Part shown: piece by piece, positions 26,780 through 34,753 of the stretch | Layout of the letters: every line of letters starts with the position of its first letter | Numbering within the stretch: the stretch's first letter is position 1 | NCBI GenBank assembly: GCA_031264465.1 | Contig: JAISDX010000135.1 | Span: forward strand, 1-36,060 | From: Deltaproteobacteria bacterium | Lineage (GTDB): Bacteria; Desulfobacterota; Desulfovibrionia; Desulfovibrionales; Desulfovibrionaceae | Reading direction: 5' to 3' | Length of the DNA stretch: 36,060 nucleotides | The notes under the pieces: model-generated | Database searches by the model: none | Told to the model about the DNA's origin: nothing | The model's input: the letters and a program-made list of their open reading frames with translations, nothing else | Program-made: the position numbers and the translations under genes

Positions 26780-29074
26780 TTGAAAAGATCTCTGCCCGCG
26801 CAATTTTTGCTGGGCGCGTTCATTTCCGTGTCGGTCTTGCTGCTGGCCGCTGTGTTCCTGGAAGCAAACCGAGACCGCGCCGTCCTGCTGCGCCAGTTTG
26901 ACCGCACGGCCAGGCGTAACGCCTCCCTGCTCCTGCACTCCATCGAACAGCCTATGGCGCGCGGCGACGACGCCGGCACGGCCGCCGAGTTCGGCAAAAT
27001 CGCCGAAAAATTTCCCGGCCTGCATTTCTCCATCGCCTCGTTCAACGGTCTGATTACCTATTCCACCCGGCCGTCCGAAATCAGGGCCCGGGTGGAAGAG
27101 GCGCACTCCGGCAGCCTTGGCCGGAGCTACCTGGACGCGCTGGACGGGCGCTTTTCCGGCCCGGACGGAGCCGCGGCCGGGCAATCCGGCGGGCAGACCG
27201 AAAACGGGGTGTTTACCAGGCTGATCAAAAAAGACGGACGCAACCAGGTCATGCTGCTGGCCCCCATCGACAACCGGCCCGAATGCTACCATTGCCACGG
27301 CTGGACGCAGCCGGTGCTGGGCGCGGCCGCCCTGTTCACGGACGTGGAGGAGGAGCTTGCCGCCTTCAGCCGGCAGAGCCTGGCTCTGGGCGGCTACGCG
27401 CTGATCTTGGCCGGTTTTGTCACGGGCGTTCTTTATTTTTTCATGCGCCGCCGCTTTTTCCGGCGCCTGGATCTCCTGACTGCGCGGGCCGGGCGCATCT
27501 CGGACTGGGAAGAGGCGCCGGTTGAAGCCGCCGGCTCCGGCGCGGAACAGGCCAAAGACCCGGCTGCGGCGGACCCGCTGGATCATGCCAGCCAGAGCCT
27601 GGAAAAAGTCTCCCGGGTTATGGAACATCTGGATTTTCTGGAAAGCGTGCTGGAGTCGCTCCCCCTGGCCGTGGCGGTTTGCAACGTGCAGGGCCGGGTC
27701 GCCTTTGTCAGCCGGGCTTTCATTAACCTCCTGGGGAAAAGCGGCGAAACGCGCGAAGCTCTCCTGGGACGTCCCCTGGCCGAGTTGGTTTACGGCCAGC
27801 CGCACGCCCAGTCCGTGTTCGCCCGGATGCTGCGCGACAAGTCCGCCAATGCGGGCCAGGGCCTGGAGGAAAGCCTGACCGCGCCGGGCGGGGAAAAGTT
27901 GCGGCTGCGCCTGGACGCGGCCCTGGTTTACGCCGGCTCGGCCATGCCGGGCGCGCCGCTTACCCGCATGCGGCCGGAAATTATCGGCCAGCCGGAACTT
28001 ATGGGAATATTGTGTATTTTTCGGGAAATATCCGTAGAAAAACGCGCCCGCGCAGCCCTGGAAGCGCGCGAAGCCGAACTGCGTGAGCTGTATTGCAACG
28101 CCGGCCTGATTCTGGCCAAGCTGCGCGAGGCCGCGTCCGCCTTGGCTGGGCGCCTGGAACAGGCGCGTGAGGCCGCGGCCGGGCAGCAGGCGGAGGGCCG
28201 CTCGGAAGTGCCGGCCCTTCAGCGCTTGGGCGCCGTCCTGAACAAACTGGCCGGGCATTGGAGCGAGTTTATGGAACAGACCCGGCAGCGGCGGCAGGCG
28301 GCCCAGGCCGGCAACGAGGATTTGCGCGCCCTGGGCGAGGCCGTGCAGCAGTTGGGCCGCACCGTGCTGCGTTTCCGGGAGGAGGCCGGAGCTCTGGAAG
28401 AATGCGGGCGCGCCTTTATCGATAAAGCGCAGTCCAGCCGGGAAGTGGCCGACCAAATTAACCTGATGGCTCTGGATGCGGCCCTGGAGGCCGCCGCCGC
28501 CGGCATCAGCCCGCTGAGCGCCTCCGGAGCGCGGGCCTGGAAGAAGGCGGAGGAAGGCGCCACGGAAGTGCTCGCCCTGTTCGGCGGCGAAGCGCGCCGG
28601 GGGCGGCCGCGCGCGGGCGGGAGCCCGGCCGCCAACCTGGCGGCGGCGGCCGTGCTGGGTGCTCTGGTGGACCGCTTGCGCGCCCTGGCCGACGTCTCCG
28701 GCCAGGCGGCGGAAGAGCTGAAAAAAGGACTGCTCGTCCTGAGCGAGCGCGGCAAAAACAGCCGGGAAGCGGCCGAGGCTTCAGCCGGGCACATGGACGA
28801 GGTTATCCGCCTGTTGCTCAGCGGCGATGAAAATTTTTTCAGGCGGATGGCACAGTTGGACGCCCTGCTGGCCAAAGGGGCCGAGGTGGAAGCCGAGCTT
28901 CAGGAGCGACTGGCCAAGGGCGAAGTCCTTGACCGCGAAGCCGCCGGGAACGGCGCCATGGCTCAGCGGACCCTGCAAGCCATACAAAGCGCCGAGGCGT
29001 CCGCCGCCGCCCTCCTGAACGTGATTGACCGGATGGAGGAAGTGTTCTCCATGGGCCGGGGGGTGGAAAAATGA
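26780..29074 (+). CDS. Membrane sensor with periplasmic haem-c site, PAS domain and degenerate chemoreceptor domain
   Basis: The 764-residue protein starts at TTG; no other start fits between the upstream in-frame stop and here, and AGGGG is six bases upstream. TM1 is about 8-28 and TM2 about 202-222. The periplasmic domain between them carries one CxxCH haem-c motif, CYHCH (residues 169-173), just before TM2. A PAS domain follows at about 286-420, then a long Ala/Glu/Arg-rich coiled coil. VADQINLMALDAALEAAAAG (556-575) plainly descends from the chemoreceptor tip, but the expected AARAGE and GRGFAVVA residues that contact CheA/CheW are absent. A c-type haem redox/oxygen sensor of this type is known in Desulfovibrio (DcrA). 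This one may signal by another route. It overlaps the tetrahaem cytochrome gene by ATGA. Confidence 0.85.
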   Translation: MKRSLPAQFLLGAFISVSVLLLAAVFLEANRDRAVLLRQFDRTARRNASLLLHSIEQPMARGDDAGTAAEFGKIAEKFPGLHFSIASFNGLITYSTRPSEIRARVEEAHSGSLGRSYLDALDGRFSGPDGAAAGQSGGQTENGVFTRLIKKDGRNQVMLLAPIDNRPECYHCHGWTQPVLGAAALFTDVEEELAAFSRQSLALGGYALILAGFVTGVLYFFMRRRFFRRLDLLTARAGRISDWEEAPVEAAGSGAEQAKDPAAADPLDHASQSLEKVSRVMEHLDFLESVLESLPLAVAVCNVQGRVAFVSRAFINLLGKSGETREALLGRPLAELVYGQPHAQSVFARMLRDKSANAGQGLEESLTAPGGEKLRLRLDAALVYAGSAMPGAPLTRMRPEIIGQPELMGILCIFREISVEKRARAALEAREAELRELYCNAGLILAKLREAASALAGRLEQAREAAAGQQAEGRSEVPALQRLGAVLNKLAGHWSEFMEQTRQRRQAAQAGNEDLRALGEAVQQLGRTVLRFREEAGALEECGRAFIDKAQSSREVADQINLMALDAALEAAAAGISPLSASGARAWKKAEEGATEVLALFGGEARRGRPRAGGSPAANLAAAAVLGALVDRLRALADVSGQAAEELKKGLLVLSERGKNSREAAEASAGHMDEVIRLLLSGDENFFRRMAQLDALLAKGAEVEAELQERLAKGEVLDREAAGNGAMAQRTLQAIQSAEASAAALLNVIDRMEEVFSMGRGVEK

Positions 29075-29592
29075 AGCATTGGCTGCCGTCAGGCGTGGCC
29101 TTCTGCGCCCTGAACCTGATTCTGATCTTCAGTCTGGCGCCGGGAGCCGGAGCGGCGGCCGGCTATGTCGGTTCCGCCACCTGCGGCTCCTGCCACCAGG
29201 GAGAATACCGGGTGTTCCAGAGCGCTTCCAAAAAGGCCCATACCCGCCGCCAGGTGGAAAAACTGCTGCCCAAGCTCAGCGGCGAGGAGCAGACCACCTG
29301 CTTTAGCTGTCACGCCACCGGCTACGGCAAGCCGGGCGGCTTTGTCAGCTACGCCCAAACCCCGGAACTGGGCGATATCGGCTGCGAGACCTGCCATGGG
29401 CCGGGGGCGGCCCACGTTGCTTTGCAGCGGCGCGATGCCGACACGGAAGCGGAAGTTGCGGAAACGGGCGAGTCGAGTGGCGCGGCGGTCATCAGCCCGC
29501 TGCTCGTCCGCCGTCCCGCCACGGAAGTTTGCCAGGATTGCCACACGCTGGAGCGCGGCGGGGTACCGCCGCGTTACAGCGGCGCCCATTAG
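29071..29592 (+). CDS. Periplasmic tetrahaem cytochrome c (cytochrome c554-like)
   Basis: A 173-residue secreted protein. An N-terminal signal peptide (hydrophobic about 9-22, likely cleaved near AGAAA, 26-30) is followed by four CxxCH haem-binding motifs: CGSCH (38-42), CFSCH (77-81), CETCH (105-109) and CQDCH (154-158). The spacing, and phrases such as YVGSATCGSCHQGEY and GCETCHGPGAAH, resemble the cytochrome c554 / multihaem family. It should carry electrons in the periplasm. Its ATG overlaps the sensor stop codon (ATGA), so both are made from one message. It is likely a redox partner or reporter for the sensor haem, which is inference. Confidence 0.92.
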   Translation: MKHWLPSGVAFCALNLILIFSLAPGAGAAAGYVGSATCGSCHQGEYRVFQSASKKAHTRRQVEKLLPKLSGEEQTTCFSCHATGYGKPGGFVSYAQTPELGDIGCETCHGPGAAHVALQRRDADTEAEVAETGESSGAAVISPLLVRRPATEVCQDCHTLERGGVPPRYSGAH

Positions 29593-29616
29593 GGCGTTTC
29601 AAGCGTGAAATGCGCC
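29593..29616 (+). repeat. Stop-codon-adjacent stem-loop repeat (copy 3)
   Basis: Directly after the cytochrome TAG. GGCG and CGCC form an outer stem, TTTCA and TGAAA an inner stem, with a two-base bulge and the loop AGCG, the same loop as the copy at 24258. No T run follows. Confidence 0.6.
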
Positions 29617-29643
29617 AGTAACCCTGCCGAAAAGGAGAATGAG

Positions 29644-30603
29644 GTGTTATCCGGAAAGAGAGCCGTTTATTATATGTGCAACAGCGAAGGGCGCCAGGGG
29701 CTGGTTTCCCGCAAGGTCTGGAGCCTCCTGGCGGAAAAGGGCGGCACGGCCGCGGCCGGTTTTTCCTTTCAGGGGGCGGAAGTACTCAAACAGCGGGACG
29801 AGCGGGGCAACGAGTATTATTTCGTGCCCACCGAAGTGCCGGTCTGCCTGGATTATCCAAAATACCTGCCGGAAATGAACGGGCATTTCGGCGCTTTTGA
29901 TATCGCCGGCATGGTCACTTGGCATGAAGGCGGCAGCGCGCCGCCGAAAGTGCTCACCGTCCATTCCATAGGCGACGTCAAGGCCGGGGTTTACGGCCCC
30001 ACCAACCCGGTTTACAGCCGTAATCTGTTGCGCGCCATGGCAAGGGGGCGGGCCGCCTTCGGGCTGGATGAGTACGAAGTTATGACCGAGGCCACGCACT
30101 GGTCCGGCAGCCACGTTTCCGGCACTCCGGCCGAACTGATGCGGCAATTTCCGGTGCCCATGCTGGATATAGAAGTTGGCAGCGCGCCGGGCGGCTGGGA
30201 CAATCCCGAGGCCTGCCGGGCCCTGGCTGAAGCTCTGCTTCAGGTATTTGACAGCGACGAAAAGCGTCTGCGCAATATTTTGTGCCTGGGCGGCACCCAC
30301 TTTGAAGCGAATTTTTCACAGGCGGTGTTCACGGACTGGCAAACGGGCGAGGGCGCCGAGACTTTCGGCGTGTCGCACGTCCTGGCAAACCAGTGGCTGG
30401 TTTCCGGCGAGTATGAGAAGGAGCGCGGCCTGGCTTTTGCCAGCGCGGCGGTCGAGGCCATTGCCGGCGGCATTGAAGCCGTCGCCTTTCACGACAAGCT
30501 GAAAGGCTGCTACAAAGATTTGGCCCGGGCTTTGGGCGAAAAATACGGGGTGCCGATTCTCAAGCACCAGCGGCTCAGGAACCCGGCTGAAATTCAGTGG
30601 TAA
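29644..30603 (+). CDS. DTD2/GEK1-type D-aminoacyl-tRNA deacylase-like protein
   Basis: Proteins of this family (PF04414; archaeal DtdA and plant GEK1) hydrolyse D-amino acids wrongly attached to tRNA. Visible motifs, numbered from GTG 29644 (319 residues): VLTVHSIGD (103-111), TEATHWSG (148-155), MLDIEVGSAPGGWDNPEA (173-190), CLGGTHFEANFS (214-225) and FGVSHVLANQ (241-250). These follow the order of archaeal DTD2 (EATHHGP, EIGSTEEEW, GGGHY, GHI). Several residues differ from the archaeal form, so it is a divergent relative. GGAG six bases before GTG supports this start; an ATG at 29605 would sit inside the repeat element. It is the last gene of a run behind the cytochrome, ended by a strong terminator. 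Confidence 0.78.
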   Translation: MLSGKRAVYYMCNSEGRQGLVSRKVWSLLAEKGGTAAAGFSFQGAEVLKQRDERGNEYYFVPTEVPVCLDYPKYLPEMNGHFGAFDIAGMVTWHEGGSAPPKVLTVHSIGDVKAGVYGPTNPVYSRNLLRAMARGRAAFGLDEYEVMTEATHWSGSHVSGTPAELMRQFPVPMLDIEVGSAPGGWDNPEACRALAEALLQVFDSDEKRLRNILCLGGTHFEANFSQAVFTDWQTGEGAETFGVSHVLANQWLVSGEYEKERGLAFASAAVEAIAGGIEAVAFHDKLKGCYKDLARALGEKYGVPILKHQRLRNPAEIQW

Positions 30604-30632
30604 GAAAAAAGGAGGCGCAAGCCTCTTTTTTT
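30604..30632. terminator. Bidirectional rho-independent terminator
   Basis: GAGGC (30612-30616) and GCCTC (30621-30625) form a stem with loop GCAA. Seven T (30626-30632) follow on the plus strand, and an A6 tract (30605-30610) gives the T run on the other. It ends both the deacylase gene and the minus-strand trmI unit. Confidence 0.88.
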
Positions 30633-30642
30633 CTTACCCAGC

Positions 30643-30969
30643 TCAGGCCAGGTTCAGGTCAACGCCGAACAACTCGGCCACCTTGCCGGCCAGGCGGCCG
30701 ACTTCGTCCGGGGCGTCGCTGTTGAAAAAACGGTTGATATCGTCCGGGTTCACCAGACCGGCGTCGTATTCCAGGGTGGCGGAACGGCTGAAGATGTTAA
30801 AGCTGGCCTCCAGCAGGGCCGGGCTTTTATGCCCGCGTCCGAGTGACATCAGTTCCCTGGCCGCCGGGCGCTGCAATATGGCCAGGCTCAGCTTCAACTG
30901 GAGCAGGCCGGGCTCGTGCCGGGAAATGGAGATGCAGTCACGTAAATCCAGAAGATCATGTACGGTCAT
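30643..30969 (-). CDS. Small protein with possible HMA-like ferredoxin fold
   Basis: A 108-residue protein I cannot name. It starts MTVHDLLDLRDCISISRHEPGLL; the phrase ISRHEPGLLQLKLSL resembles the PGRLRLR strand found in HMA-type domains associated with cation transport, and the hydrophobic pattern would allow a beta-alpha-beta-beta-alpha-beta fold. The metal-binding CxxC of true HMA domains is missing. SATLEYDAGLVNPDDINRFF would be the second half. It has AGGA upstream, lies 20 bases after trmI, and is probably co-transcribed with it. Confidence 0.6.
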   Translation of the reverse strand: MTVHDLLDLRDCISISRHEPGLLQLKLSLAILQRPAARELMSLGRGHKSPALLEASFNIFSRSATLEYDAGLVNPDDINRFFNSDAPDEVGRLAGKVAELFGVDLNLA

Positions 30970-30989
30970 ATTGTATCCTGTCAGTAAAT

Positions 30990-31862
30990 TCAGCAGTCCG
31001 GGTTATCCAGTTCACCGGTCAGGCCCAGCCTTTCCTGGCGGGCCGCTTCCTGCTTGCGCTCGCGCGTGCCTTTGGGCTTGAGGCTTTCAAAAGTTTCGGA
31101 ACGGCGCTGCTGCCGGGCGAACACCAAAAAGCCGGTGTGGGCGATCATGCGGTCTTCCGGGCGCAGGCGGTCGGCCACCGGCTTCCAGCGGCGCACCAGA
31201 ATTTCCTCCACTTCCACGTCGTCAAAAGGTCCTTGCTCCAGGCCGCGCAACAGTTGTCCCACCTGGTCAACAGTGGGCAGCAGAAAGGCCAGGGGCGCGC
31301 CCGGTTTTACCGCCCGGTTCACCTGGTCCAGATATTCCCAGGGCGTGCGCACATCCAGGAAGAGTGCGTCGGCGTCGGTCTGTTCGAAGCCGTCGGCAAT
31401 GTCCCGCTGGTAGCGGGTTACGTTCTGCCCCAGCCCGGCCCATTCCAGGTTGCGTTTGTTCAGTTTGTAAAATTCTTCCCGCGTCTCGTAGGTGTAAACC
31501 TGGCCGCGCTCGCCGGAAAACCAGGACAAAGCCATGGTCAGGCTGCCGGAGCCGGAGCCGGCCTCGATTACCCTGGCGCCGTTGCCTACGCCCAGGCGGA
31601 TGCAGATATAGGCGATGTCCTTGGGGTAGATAATCTGGGTCTGGCGCTTCAGGCCGCGCACCAGGTCGTACAGGCCCGGCCGTTTCAGCCGGTATGGCAC
31701 GCCCTGGTGGGTGGGCACTTCGCTGCCGAACTCGGCCTCGGCCAGGGAGGCGGCGCTGATTACCCCGTCGCCGCAGTGAATATCCTGCCCTTCTTCCAGG
31801 CGGCGCAGGCAGCGCTTGCCTTTGGGGCTGACCAGTATGAACAGTTCGCCGTATGCGGGCAT
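30990..31862 (-). CDS. trmI: tRNA (adenine-58-N1)-methyltransferase
   Basis: TrmI methylates A58 in the T-loop of tRNA using SAM. The 290-residue protein has an N-terminal beta-rich domain, then a Rossmann methyltransferase fold with IEAGSGSGSLTMALSW (motif I), YTYETREEFYKLNKRNLE and DALFLDVRTPWEYLD (motif IV). VKPGAPLAFLLPTVDQVGQLL is typical of TrmI. AAGGA precedes the ATG. It is followed by the small HMA-like gene. Confidence 0.94.
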   Translation of the reverse strand: MPAYGELFILVSPKGKRCLRRLEEGQDIHCGDGVISAASLAEAEFGSEVPTHQGVPYRLKRPGLYDLVRGLKRQTQIIYPKDIAYICIRLGVGNGARVIEAGSGSGSLTMALSWFSGERGQVYTYETREEFYKLNKRNLEWAGLGQNVTRYQRDIADGFEQTDADALFLDVRTPWEYLDQVNRAVKPGAPLAFLLPTVDQVGQLLRGLEQGPFDDVEVEEILVRRWKPVADRLRPEDRMIAHTGFLVFARQQRRSETFESLKPKGTRERKQEAARQERLGLTGELDNPDC

Positions 31863-31980
31863 TAAAAAATCCTTCAGGTTGCGGTGGAAACGGATTTACG
31901 GCCGCAAAAGGCCGGCCGGCAATGCAGCCTGCTCTATAGCAGAAGCCGCTCCTCCAGTCTAATATATAAAAATTCAGCGG

Positions 31981-32009
31981 TTGATTTCCAGCCGGCATTA
32001 AATTAAATT
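31981..32009 (+). promoter_or_regulatory. Candidate promoter of the DHH gene
   Basis: TTGATT (31981-31986) and TAAATT (32004-32009) are 17 bases apart, each matching 4/6, in an AT-rich stretch of an otherwise GC-rich window. Transcription would start near 32016, about 26 bases before the start codon. Confidence 0.45.
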
Positions 32010-32041
32010 ATCGGGATAAGCACAGATGAATGGGAGGTTAT

Positions 32042-32953
32042 ATGCGCCTTGTTACGCGTTCGGATTTTGACGGCCTGGTGTGCGCCGTTCTGCTCAAGTA
32101 CATCGGCCTGATTGACGATTATAAATTCGCCCATCCCAAAGACTTGCAGGACGGCATCATCGAGATCGGCCCCAACGACGTGCTGGCCAACGTGCCCTAT
32201 GTCAAAGGCTGCGCCCTGTGGTTCGACCATCACGCCAGCGAAGGCGAACGCCTGGGCCAGGTCAAGGTGGAAGGCAGCGTCAAGCTCCTGCCCAGTTGCG
32301 CCCGGGTAATCTGGGAGTATTACGGCGGCCGCGGCAAATTTCCGGCTTCTTTAAACCCCATGCTGGAAGGCGTGGACAAGGTGGACAGCGCGCAGCTCAC
32401 CTCCAAGGACATCCTCGACCCCGAAGACTGGGTGCTGCTCGGCTATATCATGGACCCGCGCACCGGTCTGGGCCGTTATAAAGATTATCGCATCGGCAAC
32501 TACCAGCTCATGCTGGACATGATTGACTACTGCTCCCGCATGACCGCCGAGGAAATCCTCAACGTGCCGGACGTGCGCGAGCGCACCATGCGCTATTTCG
32601 ACCAGCAGGACCTGTTCGTGAAAATGCTGGAAAGGTGCTCCAGGTTGGAAGGGAACGTGCTGGTCATCGACTTGCGCCACGAGCCGGAAATTTACTCCGG
32701 CAACCGCTTTCTCTCCTACGCTCTCTATCCGGAATGCAACGTGAGCGTGCAGGTGATCTGGGGCCTGAACAAGCAGAACGTGGTGTTGACCGTGGGCCGC
32801 TCCATTCTGGACCGTTCCGGCAAGGTGGACATAGGCAGCCTGATGCTCAAGCATGGCGGCGGCGGGCATCCGCAGGTCGGCACTTGCCAGGTGCCCGTCG
32901 AACAGGCGGAAGCCGTCCTCAAGGACGTTGTCGCCGCGTTGCGCGACAAGTAA
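32042..32953 (+). CDS. DHH-family phosphoesterase (exopolyphosphatase-like)
   Basis: A 303-residue protein with the DHH superfamily metal motifs: SDFDG (D8, D10), FDHHAS (D62, H63, H64) and VDKVDSAQ. A C-terminal DHHA1-type domain includes the GGGGHP loop. Members cleave phosphodiester or pyrophosphate bonds (RecJ, nano-RNase, c-di-AMP phosphodiesterase, pyrophosphatase). This one is closest in layout to exopolyphosphatase-like proteins, but the substrate cannot be told. The ATG at 32042 follows GGGAGG by four bases, which decides against the earlier ATG at 32030. A terminator follows at 33021. Confidence 0.88.
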   Translation: MRLVTRSDFDGLVCAVLLKYIGLIDDYKFAHPKDLQDGIIEIGPNDVLANVPYVKGCALWFDHHASEGERLGQVKVEGSVKLLPSCARVIWEYYGGRGKFPASLNPMLEGVDKVDSAQLTSKDILDPEDWVLLGYIMDPRTGLGRYKDYRIGNYQLMLDMIDYCSRMTAEEILNVPDVRERTMRYFDQQDLFVKMLERCSRLEGNVLVIDLRHEPEIYSGNRFLSYALYPECNVSVQVIWGLNKQNVVLTVGRSILDRSGKVDIGSLMLKHGGGGHPQVGTCQVPVEQAEAVLKDVVAALRDK

Positions 32954-33020
32954 TTCCGTACTGACGCCAAGAGGCCACGGCATCTGACGCGGAAGGCGTG
33001 AAAGTGCAAAGTATTTTACA

Positions 33021-33047
33021 GGCACGTCTTTCCGGCGTGCCTTTTTT
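33021..33047 (+). terminator. Rho-independent terminator of the DHH gene
   Basis: GGCACG (33021-33026) and CGTGCC (33036-33041) form a 6-bp stem with a 9-base loop, followed by six T, about 68 bases after the stop codon. It lies 40 bases before the next gene, which must have a promoter close by or rely on read-through. Confidence 0.85.
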
Positions 33048-33086
33048 CGCTCGCGGCGGCGCGGAAGCCTGAATGGAGACGGATGA

Positions 33087-33350
33087 ATGGAAACCAGAGT
33101 GGCGATAATCGGGATCATCGTGGAAGATCCGGGCATCACCCCCCGCCTGAACGAACTGCTCAGCCAGTACGGCGAATACATCATCGGGCGCATGGGCCTG
33201 CCTTACCGGGCGCGCGGCATCAATGTGATCAGCGTCATCTTGGACGCGCCGCAGGACGTGATCAGCGCGCTTTCCGGCAAGCTGGGCATGCTGCCCAACG
33301 TTTCCGGCAAAACCATCTATTCCAGGCTGAGCAAGGGAAGCGAGGGATAA
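33087..33350 (+). CDS. TM1266-family iron-only hydrogenase system regulator
   Basis: The 87-residue protein fits the putative [FeFe]-hydrogenase system regulator family (TIGR03959), a small ACT-like/ferredoxin-fold domain. The diagnostic stretch IIGRMGLPYRARGINVISVILD, followed by SALSGKLGMLP and a final VSGKT, is well kept. Members are usually encoded beside hydE, hydF, hydG or hydrogenase structural genes, but none is in this window. It may act as a ligand-binding regulator; no DNA-binding domain is visible. GGAG lies eight bases before the ATG. The next gene begins one base after its stop codon. Confidence 0.88.
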   Translation: METRVAIIGIIVEDPGITPRLNELLSQYGEYIIGRMGLPYRARGINVISVILDAPQDVISALSGKLGMLPNVSGKTIYSRLSKGSEG

Positions 33351-33351
33351 A

Positions 33352-34734
33352 GTGATTCCGCCGGTTATGTTTGATCTATTCAAAGCGAAACTGGTTACGG
33401 CCCGCCAGGCGCGACTATGGCCTTATTGCGCGGTCCTCGTCTGTTTTGCCGCCGTGTTCTTACGTTTCCCCGGCGAGTGGGATTCAGATACCGTTAACCA
33501 GAACTCGCAAATGGTGTTTGGCAACTATCGTGACTGGCACCCGCCGCTGTTCGCGGCTTTCTGGAGTTTGCTGAATACCGGCTGGAATGCGGTAACCGGT
33601 ATGGATTATACCGGTTCAGGCGTGCTGTATGTGGCGCATGCCGTGATGCTTTGGGCCGGCCTCGCCCTGTTGATAAGGGCCGGGAGTTCGTTTTTCCTCA
33701 AGTTTGTTGAAAAGGAGCAATGGAAACTGCTGGCGGTTTTAGCCGCCCTGATTTTCTTCGGTTTGTTTGAAATGGTCCCGGTGACCCGGTTCGCTTTTAA
33801 AGACACGGCCATGATGGCGTCCTACATTCTGGCTTTGGGCATAATGTTGAACATGCCGCGCGGCGGCTTTTCCAGGTGGGCGGCGGGCCTGGGCTGCCTG
33901 CTGCTCCTGTTTTACGGCACGGGTGTGAGGCACAACGCTATTTTTGCGCTGCTGCCCCTGCTTGCTTTGTTTGTTAATACGCTCCGCCCCGCCATGCGCC
34001 TGCGCCTGCTTGTCCCTCTGGTGTTTCTGATTTGGGCCGGGATGCTGGCCGGCATCAATCTGTTAACCTACGATGTCTTAAAAGCGAAAAAAGAATATTC
34101 GCTGCAAGAAATTATCTTCACTGATTACTGGAGAATCAACTACGCCACCGATACCTACGACCCGCCTCCGGTACCAGGCGGCAAGCCTTGGGGTGCTCTC
34201 ACTGAGGACGTGTTTTTTAAGTTTTATAATAAAAAACCCATATATATCGGGTCATCTTTCCAGTTTGTGCATGCCTACTATGGTAGTGAAGAGGCTGTGC
34301 CGCTGCGTTATGATTTTTCTGCCAACCCGGAAGATTTTAAACTGCTGCAAAAAGCCTGGCTAAGCAAAGTTAAAAATAATCTGGGCGTGTACATAAGTTT
34401 TCACAAAGAAATATTTGTAACTTTGCTGCGCGAATACTCCTTCATGGGCCTTTCCGGCGCCGTCTTTTTTGTATTCGGAATATTAATATCAATAGCGGGG
34501 GCGGTTCGTTTACTAAAGAGGGCGAGCGTGAACCCCACACCGTATTTGATAGCTTTTTCAGGGCTGTTGTATGTGTTGCCGTATATAGTTGCAGTACCGG
34601 CCATACAGCGCCGGTACCTGTTCTGGTTTTTCTTTGCGACTTTCTTGAGCGTGGTTTGGCTGGCCATACTTTTTGCGTCTAAATACAGAGTGATCAGAGA
34701 CCGGTCCGATACAGCCTATAGCAACAACAACTAG
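33352..34734 (+). CDS. Polytopic membrane protein, possible GT-C-type glycosyltransferase
   Basis: The 460-residue protein has about ten hydrophobic helices (the first about 20-38, the last about 430-448) and a large soluble loop at about 245-355. RFPGEWDSDTVNQNSQM followed by DWHPPLFAAFW early in the chain resembles the acidic loop and WHPP element near the active site of GT-C lipid-linked glycosyltransferases. The assignment is based on that and on topology, not on a recognised family. It starts at GTG, with GAGGG five bases upstream, one base after the hydrogenase regulator stop. It is convergent with gtrA/gtrB, the usual partners of such an enzyme. Base composition becomes more AT-rich in its second half, which could reflect transfer. 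Confidence 0.65.
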   Translation: MIPPVMFDLFKAKLVTARQARLWPYCAVLVCFAAVFLRFPGEWDSDTVNQNSQMVFGNYRDWHPPLFAAFWSLLNTGWNAVTGMDYTGSGVLYVAHAVMLWAGLALLIRAGSSFFLKFVEKEQWKLLAVLAALIFFGLFEMVPVTRFAFKDTAMMASYILALGIMLNMPRGGFSRWAAGLGCLLLLFYGTGVRHNAIFALLPLLALFVNTLRPAMRLRLLVPLVFLIWAGMLAGINLLTYDVLKAKKEYSLQEIIFTDYWRINYATDTYDPPPVPGGKPWGALTEDVFFKFYNKKPIYIGSSFQFVHAYYGSEEAVPLRYDFSANPEDFKLLQKAWLSKVKNNLGVYISFHKEIFVTLLREYSFMGLSGAVFFVFGILISIAGAVRLLKRASVNPTPYLIAFSGLLYVLPYIVAVPAIQRRYLFWFFFATFLSVVWLAILFASKYRVIRDRSDTAYSNNN

Positions 34735-34753
34735 ACAACCGGCAGCCGGAGCT

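Noticed and set aside
26645-28456. 603-codon minus-strand frame
   Set aside because: It is opposite the haem sensor gene; no motif, and the sensor frame has domain evidence and an overlap with the cytochrome gene.
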